Of a DNA stretch of 47,495 bases, positions 33,237-43,029 are shown in pieces (the first letter of the stretch is position 1; every line of letters begins with the position of its first letter). Source of the DNA: an uncultured Bacteroidales bacterium (GTDB lineage Bacteria > Bacteroidota > Bacteroidia > Bacteroidales > UBA932). Where the stretch lies: contig CAMOIT010000005.1 of NCBI GenBank assembly GCA_946616285.1, positions 1-47,495 of the forward strand, given 5' to 3'. Position numbers and translations under genes: made by a program. The notes beneath the pieces were generated by a model that saw only the letters and a list, made by a program, of their open reading frames with translations, made no database searches and had not been told where the DNA came from.

Positions 33237-34133
33237 TGCATAAAAAATAAAACGGTTCCTGTCGTAAAAGTCCTTTACTATGTCGGTTTCCGTGTATCCG
33301 GCGTCCTTGAAAACTGCCTGGGTTTCGGGGCCAAGGCACTCGTTCATTTCCGTAAGTCCCATGCCCTCCGGCGTAAGGAACCTTAAAGACCATGCCGCCA
33401 CCGCGCGGTAATACAGCATCGGATCTTCGTCCGGAACAAAAAGGGCCTGGGAAGGTTCCCAGTCCAGGACGTTGCGCCTGAGGAGCGGCTTTTCCTTCTC
33501 CATTATGTAAGGCGGATTGGAGAGTACAAGGTCGAAGCTGTCGTAGCCGAATTCCTGTTCCGTGTCAAGGATATCGGCCGAAACGAAGGTAGGAGCAAGC
33601 GCACCAGAAGACTTAAGCTCCGAAGAGAAATCCTGGCTTTTGGCAACTTCCAGGGCGGCTTCCGATATATCCACACCGACAACCCGCGAACCGGGAACCG
33701 ACAGCGCCAGCGACCAAGCGATATTGCCACTGCCGGTACAAAGGTCAAGGATGCGCACAGGTTCAGCCGATTTGCCGTAGGAGCTGCGCATGCGGCGGAA
33801 GCGGTCGGCTATTTTGATGGCTTCCCTGACCAGGAGCTCCGTCTCCGGCCTGGGGATGAGGGTATCTTTCGTGACGCGGAAACTGCGGCCGCAGAATTCC
33901 GTACGTCCGATTACATATTGTATCGGTTCCCCCAGTTTGAGCCTTTCCATGGCTTCTCCCAGGGCTTTTTCGCCTTTCTTGTCTATCTTGTGGCCGGGCT
34001 CCACTATATGAGTGTAGCTTTTGGTGCCAATAGTGCTCTCGCACAGCATAAGCACTATGCTGCGGGCCTCGGACGTGGGGTACAGATGCTCAAGGGCGGC
34101 AGTACCCTGTTTCAGGAAATCGACAAGAAGCAT
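33219..34133 (-). CDS. prmC: Release-factor glutamine methyltransferase
   Basis: 304 aa from ATG 34133. It methylates the GGQ glutamine of peptide-chain release factors using SAM. An N-terminal helical domain (about 1-85) is followed by the Rossmann methyltransferase domain: LDLCTGSGNIAWSLA (SAM loop, near 125), VVGVDIS, and the catalytic NPPYI near 205. The start was chosen because it gives the family N-terminus and lies 1 nt after the ddl stop. Last gene of the mrcA-ddl-prmC operon. Confidence 0.94.
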   Translation of the reverse strand: MLLVDFLKQGTAALEHLYPTSEARSIVLMLCESTIGTKSYTHIVEPGHKIDKKGEKALGEAMERLKLGEPIQYVIGRTEFCGRSFRVTKDTLIPRPETELLVREAIKIADRFRRMRSSYGKSAEPVRILDLCTGSGNIAWSLALSVPGSRVVGVDISEAALEVAKSQDFSSELKSSGALAPTFVSADILDTEQEFGYDSFDLVLSNPPYIMEKEKPLLRRNVLDWEPSQALFVPDEDPMLYYRAVAAWSLRFLTPEGMGLTEMNECLGPETQAVFKDAGYTETDIVKDFYDRNRFIFYAKKASH

Positions 34134-34134
34134 T

Positions 34135-35154
34135 TCAGGCGTTTTCGATGATCGTTGAAAGGAAAGCGGTGAAATCCAGACCAGCCGCACGAACCATCTT
34201 GGGAACGAGGGAGGCGTTGGTCATGCCCGGAATAATGTTAACTTCAAGGAAATAAACTCCGTCGGGGGCCGAGATGTAGTCCATCCTGACAAGCCCCTTG
34301 CAGCCAAGATGCCTGTAAATACGGCGGCTGATTTCCTGTATTTCGGCAGCAAGGGCGTCGGGGATTTCGGCGGGGCAGACTTCGCGGCTGAAGCCGTTGT
34401 ACTTGGCGTCATAGTCGAACCAGCCGGTTTCGGAGATTATCTCGATAACAGGCAAAGCCTTTACGCCTTCCGCGTCTTTATAGACTGCGCAGGTGAGCTC
34501 GTGCTCACATTTGATGGCTGCCTCAACCAGCACAGTATCCCCTTCTGAAAAGGCGAAGCGGATTGCCGGGGCAAGGTCTTCGGCCTTTTCCACCTTGGTT
34601 ATGCCGAAGCTGGAGCCTGCGTTGGTGGGCTTGACGAAAAGCGGCAGACCCAGGCGTTCAACGGCCTTGGGGCAGAAGGCATCCAGGTCATCTCCCTGGC
34701 GGACGAAGGCGTCGGGGGCCATCTTTACGGAATCGGCCGAACGGAGATAGCTCTTGCAGGAATACTTGTCGAAAGCTACAGTAGTGACAAAGGCGCTGCA
34801 GGAGGAATGCGGAACGCCCAGCATTTCCAGATACCCCTGCAGGAGACCGGTCTCACCGGGGGCGCCGTGCTGCATTATGTACGCGAAGTCGAACTTGACT
34901 TTTTCGCCAAGGACCATTACTGAAAAGTCCGATTTGTCCACTTCCGGCTGCGCTCCTTCAGGGAAAGACATGCGCATGGAATTGGCCTTTCGCATGGCTA
35001 CCAGGTTCCATTTGCCGAAACGGGCGAAAATCTCGTATACGTCATACTTGAATTCGTCGATGCGGGATGCGGTGAATTCTCCGCTCCGGCACGACACCTC
35101 CCACTCGGAGGAATCACTGCCATAGATGACTGCTATGGACTGATACTTTGCCAT
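34135..35154 (-). CDS. ddl: D-alanine--D-alanine ligase
   Basis: 339 aa ATP-grasp enzyme that joins two D-Ala for the peptidoglycan stem peptide. Motifs: AVIYGSDSSEWEVS (N-terminal), MQHGAPGETGLLQGYLEMLGVPHSS, PLFVKPTNAGSSFGITKV (ATP-binding), ADSVKMAP, and the C-terminal FLEVNIIPGMT. The start at 35154 is 1 nt past the mrcA stop; the open frame to 35259 would overlap mrcA and is rejected. The tight spacing couples cross-linking (PBP1A) with precursor synthesis. Confidence 0.95.
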   Translation of the reverse strand: MAKYQSIAVIYGSDSSEWEVSCRSGEFTASRIDEFKYDVYEIFARFGKWNLVAMRKANSMRMSFPEGAQPEVDKSDFSVMVLGEKVKFDFAYIMQHGAPGETGLLQGYLEMLGVPHSSCSAFVTTVAFDKYSCKSYLRSADSVKMAPDAFVRQGDDLDAFCPKAVERLGLPLFVKPTNAGSSFGITKVEKAEDLAPAIRFAFSEGDTVLVEAAIKCEHELTCAVYKDAEGVKALPVIEIISETGWFDYDAKYNGFSREVCPAEIPDALAAEIQEISRRIYRHLGCKGLVRMDYISAPDGVYFLEVNIIPGMTNASLVPKMVRAAGLDFTAFLSTIIENA

Positions 35155-35155
35155 A

Positions 35156-37477
35156 TTATTCGAAGTAATAATTTTCCATTTCTGATTTTTCCTGGGAATT
35201 CTCCTCTCCGGCACCGCCCTGCGAGCAGAAAGGTCCGCGGAGCTCGTCCGGGAAGACATCGGCCTCCGAGATGCCCAGAGTGCCGTCCTTGAGCACTTTC
35301 TTCATCCACAGGGCCCAGATCGGAAGCGCCATGTTGGCTCCCTGCCCCATGCTGTTGTTGGAGAAGTGGACGTAGCGGTCTTCGGCGCCTACCCAGACGC
35401 CGGCGGTTATGGTAGGAGTGTAGCCTATGAACCAGCCGTCGGAGTTGTCGTTGGTGGTTCCGGTCTTGCCGGCGATTTCGCCCTTTAAGCCGTACTTGAA
35501 GCGGAGGCGTACGCCTGTGCCGTTATCCACAACTGCTCTCATCATCTGGATCATTTCGCCGGTTGCCCTCTGTGACAGAGCTTCGCGCTTACGGTCGCTG
35601 AACTGGCCCAGGATATTGCCGTCGCTGTCTTCGATGCGGGTGACGAAAATAGGGCTGGTATAAGTTCCGCCGGAAGGGAAGGTATTGTACGCGGTTACCA
35701 TGTCATAGACGGAAAGGTCCGCCGAACCTACGCAAAGCGATACCACAGGGTCTATGTAGCCGCCCACACCCATCTTGCGCATCATCGATACCATCGCGGG
35801 GGCGCCAAGCTGCTGCATCAGGTAGGCCGATACAGAGTTGGAGCTGTGAGCAAGGCCCCAGGTAAGATCCACCATAGTTCCGTCCGCGTGAGGGTCCTGC
35901 GGGGACCAGGTCTGGTCGTCGTTCACTACTATTACAACCGGACTGTTGAGAACAGGGTCGCAGGGGGTCATGCCGGACTCCATAGCCTGGGTATAGAGAT
36001 AAGGCTTGATGGTGGAACCCACCTGGCGCTTTCCCTGACGGACGTTATCGTACTTGAAGTAACGGTAGTCGGGACCGCCCACGTAGGCCTTTACATGTCC
36101 GGTGCCGGGCTCGATGGCCATGAAAGCGGCACGGAAGAAGGACTTGTAGTAGCGGATGGAGTCGTTGGGGGTCATGAGGGTGTCCTTGTATCCGGGCTTA
36201 TCCCAGGTGAAGACCCTCATTTTCACGGGTTCGTTGAATGATGCCTCAATTTCCGCTTCTGAATGGCCCGAAGCCTTCATCATGCGGGTTCGGTCGCTCC
36301 AGCGGCGGGCCTGGCTGAGGGTGGTTTCGATGATCTTGGGGTCCGTATCCGACAGGAAGGGAGGATTCTTGCGGTACTTGAGCTCACGGAAGAAAGCCTT
36401 CTGGAGGTCTGTGCCGAGGTGCTCCGCAATGGCTTCCTGGGCATACTGCTGCATCTTATAATTAATAGTAGTATATATACGCAGGCCGTCGCTGTCCAGG
36501 TCGTAGGATGATCCGTCGCTCTTGAAGTTCTTGTTGAGCCAGCCGTAGAGGGGATCGTCCGCCCAGAGGAGGGAGTCCACGCGATAGTCTTCTACGAACT
36601 TGTAGGCCGAACGCTTGGGCTTGGTGGCGCTCATGGTGCGCCGGAGCATGTCCCTGAAGTAAGGCCCCACGCCTGTGGTCCTGTCCCCCTGGCGGGTGTG
36701 AAGCACGATGGGGAGCTGCTGCAGGGAGTCGCATTCCGCTTTGGTGATGTAATCCATCTCCTGCATACGGGCAAGGACCAGATTCCTGCGCTTGAGGGCA
36801 TGGTCCGGATTGATGGAGGGGTTGTAACGGGTGGGCTTGTTCACCATCCCCACCAGCACTGCGCTTTCTTCCACAAGCAGCTCCGAAGGCTTTTTACCGA
36901 AGAACTGATTTGCCGCCGAAGATATTCCGTAGGAGTTGGAGCCGAAGAAAATGGCGTTCAGGTACATGTCCACTATCTCTTCCTTGGTGTAGTTCCGCTC
37001 CAGCTTTACGGCCGTGATCCACTCCTTTAATTTTATCCATATCATCTTGAGTTTTCCGGCATGGCCGCGCGGATACAGCGTTTTTGCGAGCTGCTGGGTG
37101 ATGGTGGAGCCGCCGCCCTGGGAGGAGTCGTGGGAAAGGAGGGTCTTGAAAAGCACGCGGCCCAGGGACTGAAGGTCCACGCCGGAGTGCTTGTAGAAGC
37201 GTTTGTCTTCCGTTGCCACGGCCGCCTGGACCAGCGAGGGGGCCAGTTCGTCGTAGCCCACAAAAGTGCGGTTCTCTATATGATAGGTAGTAAGGATCTC
37301 CCCTTCTTCCGCTATGACCTGGGTGGCGAATTTTGATTCGGGGTTTTCAAGCTCTTCTATAGATGGAATGTCGGCAAGGGCCCATACTATGCAAAGCAGC
37401 GCGGCAAGTGCTATGAAAGGCGTCACAAGCAGGAACCAATACCACTTTATTATTTTCTTTTTGCTCTGGTCTGTCAT
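35156..37477 (-). CDS. mrcA: Bifunctional penicillin-binding protein 1A
   Basis: 773 aa from ATG 37477, giving a short cytoplasmic tail and one membrane segment (about 11-35). The glycosyltransferase GT51 domain has catalytic Glu90 in ATEDKRFYKHSGVD and GGSTITQQLAKTLYP. The transpeptidase domain has Ser488 in STIK, SSN at 545-547 and KTGT from Lys671. It polymerises and cross-links peptidoglycan on the outer face of the inner membrane. The box TACTTTTG (37530-37537) is its likely promoter; a 7-bp hairpin (CAAGACC with GGTCTTG, 37497-37513) lies in the leader about 20 nt before the ATG. First gene of mrcA-ddl-prmC. Confidence 0.95.
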   Translation of the reverse strand: MTDQSKKKIIKWYWFLLVTPFIALAALLCIVWALADIPSIEELENPESKFATQVIAEEGEILTTYHIENRTFVGYDELAPSLVQAAVATEDKRFYKHSGVDLQSLGRVLFKTLLSHDSSQGGGSTITQQLAKTLYPRGHAGKLKMIWIKLKEWITAVKLERNYTKEEIVDMYLNAIFFGSNSYGISSAANQFFGKKPSELLVEESAVLVGMVNKPTRYNPSINPDHALKRRNLVLARMQEMDYITKAECDSLQQLPIVLHTRQGDRTTGVGPYFRDMLRRTMSATKPKRSAYKFVEDYRVDSLLWADDPLYGWLNKNFKSDGSSYDLDSDGLRIYTTINYKMQQYAQEAIAEHLGTDLQKAFFRELKYRKNPPFLSDTDPKIIETTLSQARRWSDRTRMMKASGHSEAEIEASFNEPVKMRVFTWDKPGYKDTLMTPNDSIRYYKSFFRAAFMAIEPGTGHVKAYVGGPDYRYFKYDNVRQGKRQVGSTIKPYLYTQAMESGMTPCDPVLNSPVVIVVNDDQTWSPQDPHADGTMVDLTWGLAHSSNSVSAYLMQQLGAPAMVSMMRKMGVGGYIDPVVSLCVGSADLSVYDMVTAYNTFPSGGTYTSPIFVTRIEDSDGNILGQFSDRKREALSQRATGEMIQMMRAVVDNGTGVRLRFKYGLKGEIAGKTGTTNDNSDGWFIGYTPTITAGVWVGAEDRYVHFSNNSMGQGANMALPIWALWMKKVLKDGTLGISEADVFPDELRGPFCSQGGAGEENSQEKSEMENYYFE

Positions 37478-37529
37478 CTTAAAATCTTTTTCTTTGCAAG
37501 ACCTTAGGTCTTGTCCAAATTCCAGTTTA

Positions 37530-37537
37530 CAAAAGTA
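37530..37537 (-). promoter_or_regulatory. -7 box of the mrcA operon
   Basis: TACTTTTG on the minus strand fits TAnnTTTG; transcription would start about 50 nt upstream of the ATG. Confidence 0.6.
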
Positions 37538-37595
37538 ATCAGAAAATTTGGAAAATTGCCCGGATTCTTCTTTACTTTGCAGAAAATATTCGATT

Positions 37596-39905
37596 ATGGA
37601 GGGGAAAAAACTTGTAATTGTCGAGTCACCGCACAAGGCGGACACCATACAGAATTACGTGGATAAAAATGCCTGGGTGGTGAAAGCTTCCGTGGGCCAT
37701 ATTAGGGACCTGGAGGAGCATAAGCTCAGTGTGGATGTGAAAAACGGATTCAAGCCGGAGTACGTAGTCCCCGCCGACAAGAAAAAGATAGTAGCAGACC
37801 TTAAGAAACTCGCCGAAGGCGCATCCGAGATATACCTTGCCTCCGATGCCGACCGCGAAGGGGAAGCCATTGCATGGCATCTGAAGGAGACCCTGGGCCT
37901 TCCGGAGCAGAAAACCCGCCGCATCACATATCAGGAAATCACAAAGAAAGCCTTTCTGGAGGCCCTGGAAGCGCCCAGAAGCATAGACATGAACCTGGTG
38001 AACGCCCAGCAGGCCCGCCGCGTGATGGACCGTCTGGTAGGTTTCGAGCTTTCCCCCATCCTCTGGAAAAAGATACAGCCAAAGCTCAGCGCCGGCAGGG
38101 TACAGAGCGTCGCCCTCAGGCTCATCGTGGACAGGGAAAAGGAAATCATGGCTTTCGTCCCCGAACAATACTATCGAGTGGAGGCGCAGTTCCGTCCGGA
38201 AGGAAGCACCGCTGTGGTAAAGGCTGCGCTGGATGCACGCTTCGGCACGCTTGACGAGGCCAGGGCATTCCTTCAGGACAGCATCGGCGCGCATTACCGC
38301 GTGGCTTCGGTGGAGAAGAAGGAAGGTTCCAGGATGCCGGCCCCTCCGTTCACCACTTCCACCCTTCAGCAGGAAGCAGCCCGCAAGCTCCGTTTCCCTG
38401 TCTCAACCACCATGAGGGTGGCACAGAGCCTTTACGAAAAGGGTCTAATCACTTACATGAGAACGGACTCCACCAACCTGTCCGGACTTGCCCTTGCCGC
38501 TGCAAAGAAGTACATCACCGAAACTTACGGCGCCAAGTACTCGCACTCCAGGCAGTTCAAGACCCGTTCCAAAGGCGCACAGGAAGCGCACGAAGCCATA
38601 CGTCCCACTTTCCTGGACCGCATAAGCGTGGAAGAAACCCCTCAGGAAAAAAAGCTGTACGAACTTATCTGGAAGCGCACCATCGCATCCCAGATGTCGG
38701 ACAGCAAGGTTCTCAATACCGGTATCAAGATATCCATTGACAAGCGGCCGGAACAGTACGGGGCCCAGTCGGTCGAGATTATCTTCGACGGCTTCATGAA
38801 AGTATATATGGAAAGCCGTGACGACACCGATGCGGCCATCTCGGAAGATGTGTTCCTGCCGGAGGTGAAAACAGGTACGGAAATGCTTGCAGGCGGCATT
38901 TCGGCCAACTGCAAGTTTACCGTGCCGCCGGCACGCTATTCGGAAGCCACGCTTGTCAAAAAGCTGGAAGAGCTGGAGATAGGACGTCCTTCCACTTACC
39001 AGTCCATTATCGGCACCCTTATCACCGGCCGAGGCTACGTGGCAAGAGGAGACAAGGAGGGCAGTTCATATAAGGTAACGAACCTGAGCCTGAACGGTTC
39101 CACCATACGCACCTCGCAAAAGACGGAGACGGTAGGGGCCGAAAAAGGCAAGCTTCTTCCCCAGGAAATCGGCGTTATAGTAAGCGACTACCTGATCGGG
39201 CATTTCGCCGACATCATGGACTATGCCTTCACCGCCAACGTGGAAAACCAGTTCGACGAAGTAGCTGAAGGCAAGAAAGACTGGGTCGAGACCATCAGCC
39301 TCTTCTACAAGCCCTTCCACACCCATGTGGAAGAAGTAATGGAGGACCGCAACTTCAATAAGGTAAGCAGGGAGATAGGCATAGCCCCCGACGGAGAGAA
39401 GGTCATCGCGGCTTTCGGCAAGTTCGGAGCCTATGTACAGAAGGGCGAAGGGGATAACCGCCAGAGTGCATCCCTTGCAAAGGGGCAGTTGATACAGACC
39501 CTGACCATGGCTGAAGCCTTGAAGCTTCTGGAACTCCCCCGCACCGTAGGAAGCTTGGACGGAGTGGATATCGTGGCCATGCGCGGACGCTTCGGCCCTT
39601 ACCTCAAGTACGGAGACAAGAATGTTTCCCTGCCCAAGGGCGCTGATCCTACACGCATTTCCCTGGAAGATTGCATAAGCATTGTCAAGGAGGCTTCAAG
39701 CGAAAAGCAGGGACCGGAAATAATTGCCGAATTCGGCGATATCAAGCTCATAAACGGACGTTTCGGACCTTACCTGAAACAGGGAGACTCCAATTTCAAA
39801 CTGCCCCGCGGAACCGATGCCTCGAAGCTTACGGAAGCGGACTGCAGGGCCATTATCGGCAATTCCGAACCCACCAAGAACAAACGCGGAGGGCGCAGGA
39901 AATAA
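37596..39905 (+). CDS. topA: DNA topoisomerase I
   Basis: 769 aa type IA topoisomerase that relaxes negative supercoils. The Toprim domain starts at the N-terminus (KLVIVESPHKADTIQ, ASDADREGEAIAWHL). The catalytic Tyr287 lies in ITYMRTDST. The C-terminus lacks the Cys4 zinc fingers of E. coli TopA and instead carries three FGxY repeats (FGKFGAYVQKG, RGRFGPYLKYG, INGRFGPYLKQG), then a Lys/Arg tail, the pattern usual in Bacteroidetes. The start at ATG 37596 is preferred to the frame opening at 37548. Possible promoter: TTTG near 37548 and TTACTTTG at 37572-37579. Followed 21 nt later by the Lrp gene. Confidence 0.96.
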   Translation: MEGKKLVIVESPHKADTIQNYVDKNAWVVKASVGHIRDLEEHKLSVDVKNGFKPEYVVPADKKKIVADLKKLAEGASEIYLASDADREGEAIAWHLKETLGLPEQKTRRITYQEITKKAFLEALEAPRSIDMNLVNAQQARRVMDRLVGFELSPILWKKIQPKLSAGRVQSVALRLIVDREKEIMAFVPEQYYRVEAQFRPEGSTAVVKAALDARFGTLDEARAFLQDSIGAHYRVASVEKKEGSRMPAPPFTTSTLQQEAARKLRFPVSTTMRVAQSLYEKGLITYMRTDSTNLSGLALAAAKKYITETYGAKYSHSRQFKTRSKGAQEAHEAIRPTFLDRISVEETPQEKKLYELIWKRTIASQMSDSKVLNTGIKISIDKRPEQYGAQSVEIIFDGFMKVYMESRDDTDAAISEDVFLPEVKTGTEMLAGGISANCKFTVPPARYSEATLVKKLEELEIGRPSTYQSIIGTLITGRGYVARGDKEGSSYKVTNLSLNGSTIRTSQKTETVGAEKGKLLPQEIGVIVSDYLIGHFADIMDYAFTANVENQFDEVAEGKKDWVETISLFYKPFHTHVEEVMEDRNFNKVSREIGIAPDGEKVIAAFGKFGAYVQKGEGDNRQSASLAKGQLIQTLTMAEALKLLELPRTVGSLDGVDIVAMRGRFGPYLKYGDKNVSLPKGADPTRISLEDCISIVKEASSEKQGPEIIAEFGDIKLINGRFGPYLKQGDSNFKLPRGTDASKLTEADCRAIIGNSEPTKNKRGGRRK

Positions 39906-39926
39906 GTACTTTAAAACTATAAGCAG

Positions 39927-40421
39927 ATGGCCACTTTCCAACTTGATTCAATCGACCAGAAAATTTTGTCTTCCCTGGTCAAGGACGCGCGTTTGCCTTT
40001 TCTGGAAATAGCCCGTGAGTGCGGAGTTTCCGGCGCAGCTATCCATCAGAGATTCAAGCGTTTGGAGGCAAAAGGAGTCATTACCGGCTCGCGTCTGCAG
40101 GTGAAGCCCCAGGCGCTCGGCCTGAACGTTTGCGCATTCGTCAGCATTTCCCTTTCGGAAAGCACCAAATATCCCGAGGTGATTGCAAATCTCAAGAAGA
40201 TTCCGGAGATAGTGGAGTGCCATTTCGTAACGGGCAGGTACGCAATCCTGGCAAAGCTTTACTGCCTGGACAACGACCACCTTATGGAAGTTCTGCTTAA
40301 TACTATCCAGAAGATTCCTTTCATCCAGTCAACGGACACCATGATTTCCCTGGACGAGCCCATAGAGCGCCAGGTCTGGGTAAAAGAATTCAAGAATACA
40401 AGCTATTCCGGAAGGGACTGA
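39927..40421 (+). CDS. Lrp/AsnC-family transcriptional regulator
   Basis: 164 aa. The N-terminal winged HTH (LDSIDQKILSSLVKDARLPFLEIARECGVSGAAIHQRFKRLEAKGVI) is followed by a RAM ligand-binding domain (about 70-150). These proteins bind amino acids and regulate amino-acid genes as oligomers; target and ligand are unknown here. It is 21 nt after topA, so probably co-transcribed, and overlaps the convergent ispD end by 19 bp. Confidence 0.93.
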   Translation: MATFQLDSIDQKILSSLVKDARLPFLEIARECGVSGAAIHQRFKRLEAKGVITGSRLQVKPQALGLNVCAFVSISLSESTKYPEVIANLKKIPEIVECHFVTGRYAILAKLYCLDNDHLMEVLLNTIQKIPFIQSTDTMISLDEPIERQVWVKEFKNTSYSGRD

Positions 40422-41104
40422 AGCAGCAGCCCGGCAAGGGTCAGGTCCTCCGGCGTAGTGATTTTTATGTTGTACCGCTCCCCTTGCGCAAAGTGGAGCG
40501 GTATTCCGTATTTTTCGGCCACGGAGGCATCGTCCGTGAAAAGGGTGTCGAAGCCCTGAGAATATGCGGCTTTGAGTATTTCGCTGTGAAAAATCTGCGG
40601 GGTCTGCGCGCCGAAAAAGCGGCTGCGGTCCACTGCTTCGCCGGTGGAGACAAGGCTGCCGTCAGGCTCTTTTCTGAGGCATTTCAGAGTGTCGGTGACG
40701 GGCATTACCGGAATAACTGCCGGGAACTCCACGGACAGGGCGAAAAGGCTGCGGATGGCCTGGATCGATATAAGGGGACGCACTCCGTCGTGCACGGCAA
40801 CGACGGCGCCGTCCGGGATTACAGCAAGGGCATTTTTGACCGAATGGAAGCGGGTGAATCCGCCTTTTACAAGACGCTGCGGGCAGTTGAAACCATCCTT
40901 CACGCAGTAGTTTCTCCAGTATGGAATATGGGCTTCCGGAAGAACCGTAACTACGTGAATATCAGGGATTGCCTCAATGAAACGCTCGATGGTAAGACGG
41001 AGTATGGGCTTACCCCCAAGTTCCAGGAACTGCTTGGGCAGTGAAGCCCCCATCCGGGTGCCCGTACCGCCTGCCGAAACAATCAGATATTTTTTTCTTT
41101 CCAT
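40403..41104 (-). CDS. ispD: 2-C-methyl-D-erythritol 4-phosphate cytidylyltransferase
   Basis: 233 aa from ATG 41104 (ATG 41110 is also possible). It makes CDP-ME from CTP and MEP in the non-mevalonate isoprenoid pathway. Motifs: SAGGTGTRMGASLPKQFLEL, VHDGVRPL, TDTLK, RSRFFGAQTPQ, DDASVAE, and NIKITTPEDL at the end. Length is normal. A near-consensus box TATATTCG lies at about 41121-41128. It diverges from mreB; isoprenoid supply also feeds undecaprenyl carrier for the neighbouring cell-wall genes. Confidence 0.95.
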   Translation of the reverse strand: MERKKYLIVSAGGTGTRMGASLPKQFLELGGKPILRLTIERFIEAIPDIHVVTVLPEAHIPYWRNYCVKDGFNCPQRLVKGGFTRFHSVKNALAVIPDGAVVAVHDGVRPLISIQAIRSLFALSVEFPAVIPVMPVTDTLKCLRKEPDGSLVSTGEAVDRSRFFGAQTPQIFHSEILKAAYSQGFDTLFTDDASVAEKYGIPLHFAQGERYNIKITTPEDLTLAGLLLQSLPE

Positions 41105-41141
41105 CGGCATGATTCTTTTCGCGAATATAAGAATTTTTTCG

Positions 41142-41149
41142 TAATTTTG
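41142..41149 (+). promoter_or_regulatory. -7 box of the mreB operon
   Basis: TAATTTTG fits TAnnTTTG and gives a leader of about 35 nt to mreB. Confidence 0.55.
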
Positions 41150-41187
41150 AGGGTTAATCTGTTTTTGACAACTTACACAAGGCATAT

Positions 41188-42210
41188 ATGGCTTTTCATT
41201 TCCTAAACCAAGAACTGGCTATCGACCTGGGCACGGCCAACACCGTCATTTTCAAGAATGACCAGATAGCCCTTGACGAGCCCTCCATCGTAGCCATCGA
41301 CAACCATACAGGCAAGTGCATTGCCCTGGGCCACAAGGCCAAACTGATGCACGAGAAAACCAACCCCGGCATCAAGACGGTGCGCCCCCTAAGGGACGGC
41401 GTTATCGCAGACTTCAACGCCGCGGAAATGATGATACGCGGCTTCATCAACGAAGTCAACTCGCGCCGGCACAGCCTATTCGCCCCCAACCTCAAGCTGG
41501 TGGTGGGCATCCCTTCCGGTTCCACGGAAGTGGAAATCAGGGCCGTACGCGACTCTTCGGAGCATGCAGGCGGAAGGGACGTATACCTGATTTACGAGCC
41601 CATGGCCGCAGCCCTCGGTATCGGCCTTGACGTAGAAGCTCCGCGTGGCAACATGGTGGTGGACATCGGCGGCGGCACAACCGAAATCGCCGTCATTTCC
41701 CTGGGCGGTATCGTCCAGCAGGAGTCGGTCCGCGTGGCCGGAGACGTCTTCACCTCCGACATCCAGGCCTACCTGCGCCAGCAGCACGTAATCAAAGTGG
41801 GCGAAAGCACAGCCGAAAAAATCAAGATTGCCGTAGGCGCCGTGCTGCCCATACTTGACGAAGAACCCGAACCCTTCCTTGTGCGCGGTCCCAACCTCAT
41901 GACCGGCCACCCGGTGGAGGTCCTGGTCCCCTATCAGGAAATCGCCCACTGCCTGGACAAATCCATCGCCAGGCTGGAGGCAGCCATACAGCAGACACTG
42001 GAACAGACTCCTCCGGAGCTGTATTCGGACATCGTGGAAAACGGTATTTACCTCAGCGGCGGCGGCGCCCTGCTCAGAGGCCTTGACAAACGCCTGACCG
42101 AAAAGATAAACATTCCGTTCCACGTGGCCGAAGATCCCCTTCGCGCAGTTGCCCGCGGCACTTGCATCGCCCTTAAGAACACGGACAATTATCCATTCCT
42201 CATGCGCTAA
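41188..42210 (+). CDS. mreB: Rod-shape-determining actin homologue MreB
   Basis: 340 aa actin-fold ATPase that forms membrane-bound filaments and directs lateral wall synthesis. The N-terminus MAFHFLNQELAIDLGTANT contains the phosphate-1 loop; phosphate-2 is VVDIGGGTTEIAVIS near 156; the adenosine motif is GIYLSGGGALLRGLD near 288. First gene of mreB-mreC-mreD-mrdA-rodA, with gaps or overlaps of a few nucleotides throughout. Confidence 0.97.
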   Translation: MAFHFLNQELAIDLGTANTVIFKNDQIALDEPSIVAIDNHTGKCIALGHKAKLMHEKTNPGIKTVRPLRDGVIADFNAAEMMIRGFINEVNSRRHSLFAPNLKLVVGIPSGSTEVEIRAVRDSSEHAGGRDVYLIYEPMAAALGIGLDVEAPRGNMVVDIGGGTTEIAVISLGGIVQQESVRVAGDVFTSDIQAYLRQQHVIKVGESTAEKIKIAVGAVLPILDEEPEPFLVRGPNLMTGHPVEVLVPYQEIAHCLDKSIARLEAAIQQTLEQTPPELYSDIVENGIYLSGGGALLRGLDKRLTEKINIPFHVAEDPLRAVARGTCIALKNTDNYPFLMR

Positions 42211-42216
42211 GGTCCG

Positions 42217-43029
42217 ATGCCCCGCCGGAATTCAACTCTCAACACAGTTATCAGCGTCGCCGTCTTCATCGTACTTGAGGCGGCGGCTCTGGTCATGCTT
42301 TCCCGCAATGACTCGTTGCAGAAGGTATGGATATCCCGTGCCGGGCACGCAATCATGGGAAAGGTCTGGGGAAGCACACAGGCCGTCGGCAGGTATTTCT
42401 CCCTGTCTTCCGCCAACCGGCAGCTGGCCATAGAAAACCAGGAACTGCTGTCCAGGCTTCTGGAGGCCGAAGAAAAACTGAGGCGCGTGAAGGTGGATTC
42501 CATGTCCTTCCCGGTGAACCAGGGCTTCTCGCTGATTCCCGCCGAAGTTGTCAAAATCAGTCGTGGGAAGCAGCATAACTACATTATTCTGAACAGGGGC
42601 TTCGAAGACGGAGTTCAGGACAAATCAGGCGTCATCACCGCCTGCGGTGTGGTTGGCGTAGTAGATGCCGTGAGCAGGCACCATTCGTTCGTGTTTTCGT
42701 TCCAGAACAGCGAAGTTTCCATAAGCGCCAGGCTTGGGGACGAAGGCAGCAACGGCATCCTGGTATGGGACGGAGTATCGTCAAACGGCGCCATCCTAAA
42801 GGAAGTCCCCCTCCAGTACCGCCATCACCAGGGAGACACGGTATACACCAGCGGCCATTCCATAATGTTCCCGCCGGACATTCCGATAGGCATCGTGGGA
42901 GACTCGAAGATTGTGAACGGCGCCACCAACGAGATTTCGGTGTCGCTTTTCCAGGATTTCAAGGCGCTTCGCTACGTAAGCATAGTGCATAACAATTCGT
43001 TGGACGAAATAGAAGATCTTCAGCCATGA
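42217..43029 (+). CDS. mreC: Rod-shape-determining protein MreC
   Basis: 270 aa. A short cytoplasmic start, one membrane segment (about 9-28), a coiled region (about 55-90) and a periplasmic beta domain (about 105-265) with the family pattern KNxSGV: here KSGVITACGVVGVVDAV and SARLGDEGSNGILVWDG. It links MreB to PBP2/RodA. Overlaps mreD by 4 nt. Confidence 0.93.
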   Translation: MPRRNSTLNTVISVAVFIVLEAAALVMLSRNDSLQKVWISRAGHAIMGKVWGSTQAVGRYFSLSSANRQLAIENQELLSRLLEAEEKLRRVKVDSMSFPVNQGFSLIPAEVVKISRGKQHNYIILNRGFEDGVQDKSGVITACGVVGVVDAVSRHHSFVFSFQNSEVSISARLGDEGSNGILVWDGVSSNGAILKEVPLQYRHHQGDTVYTSGHSIMFPPDIPIGIVGDSKIVNGATNEISVSLFQDFKALRYVSIVHNNSLDEIEDLQP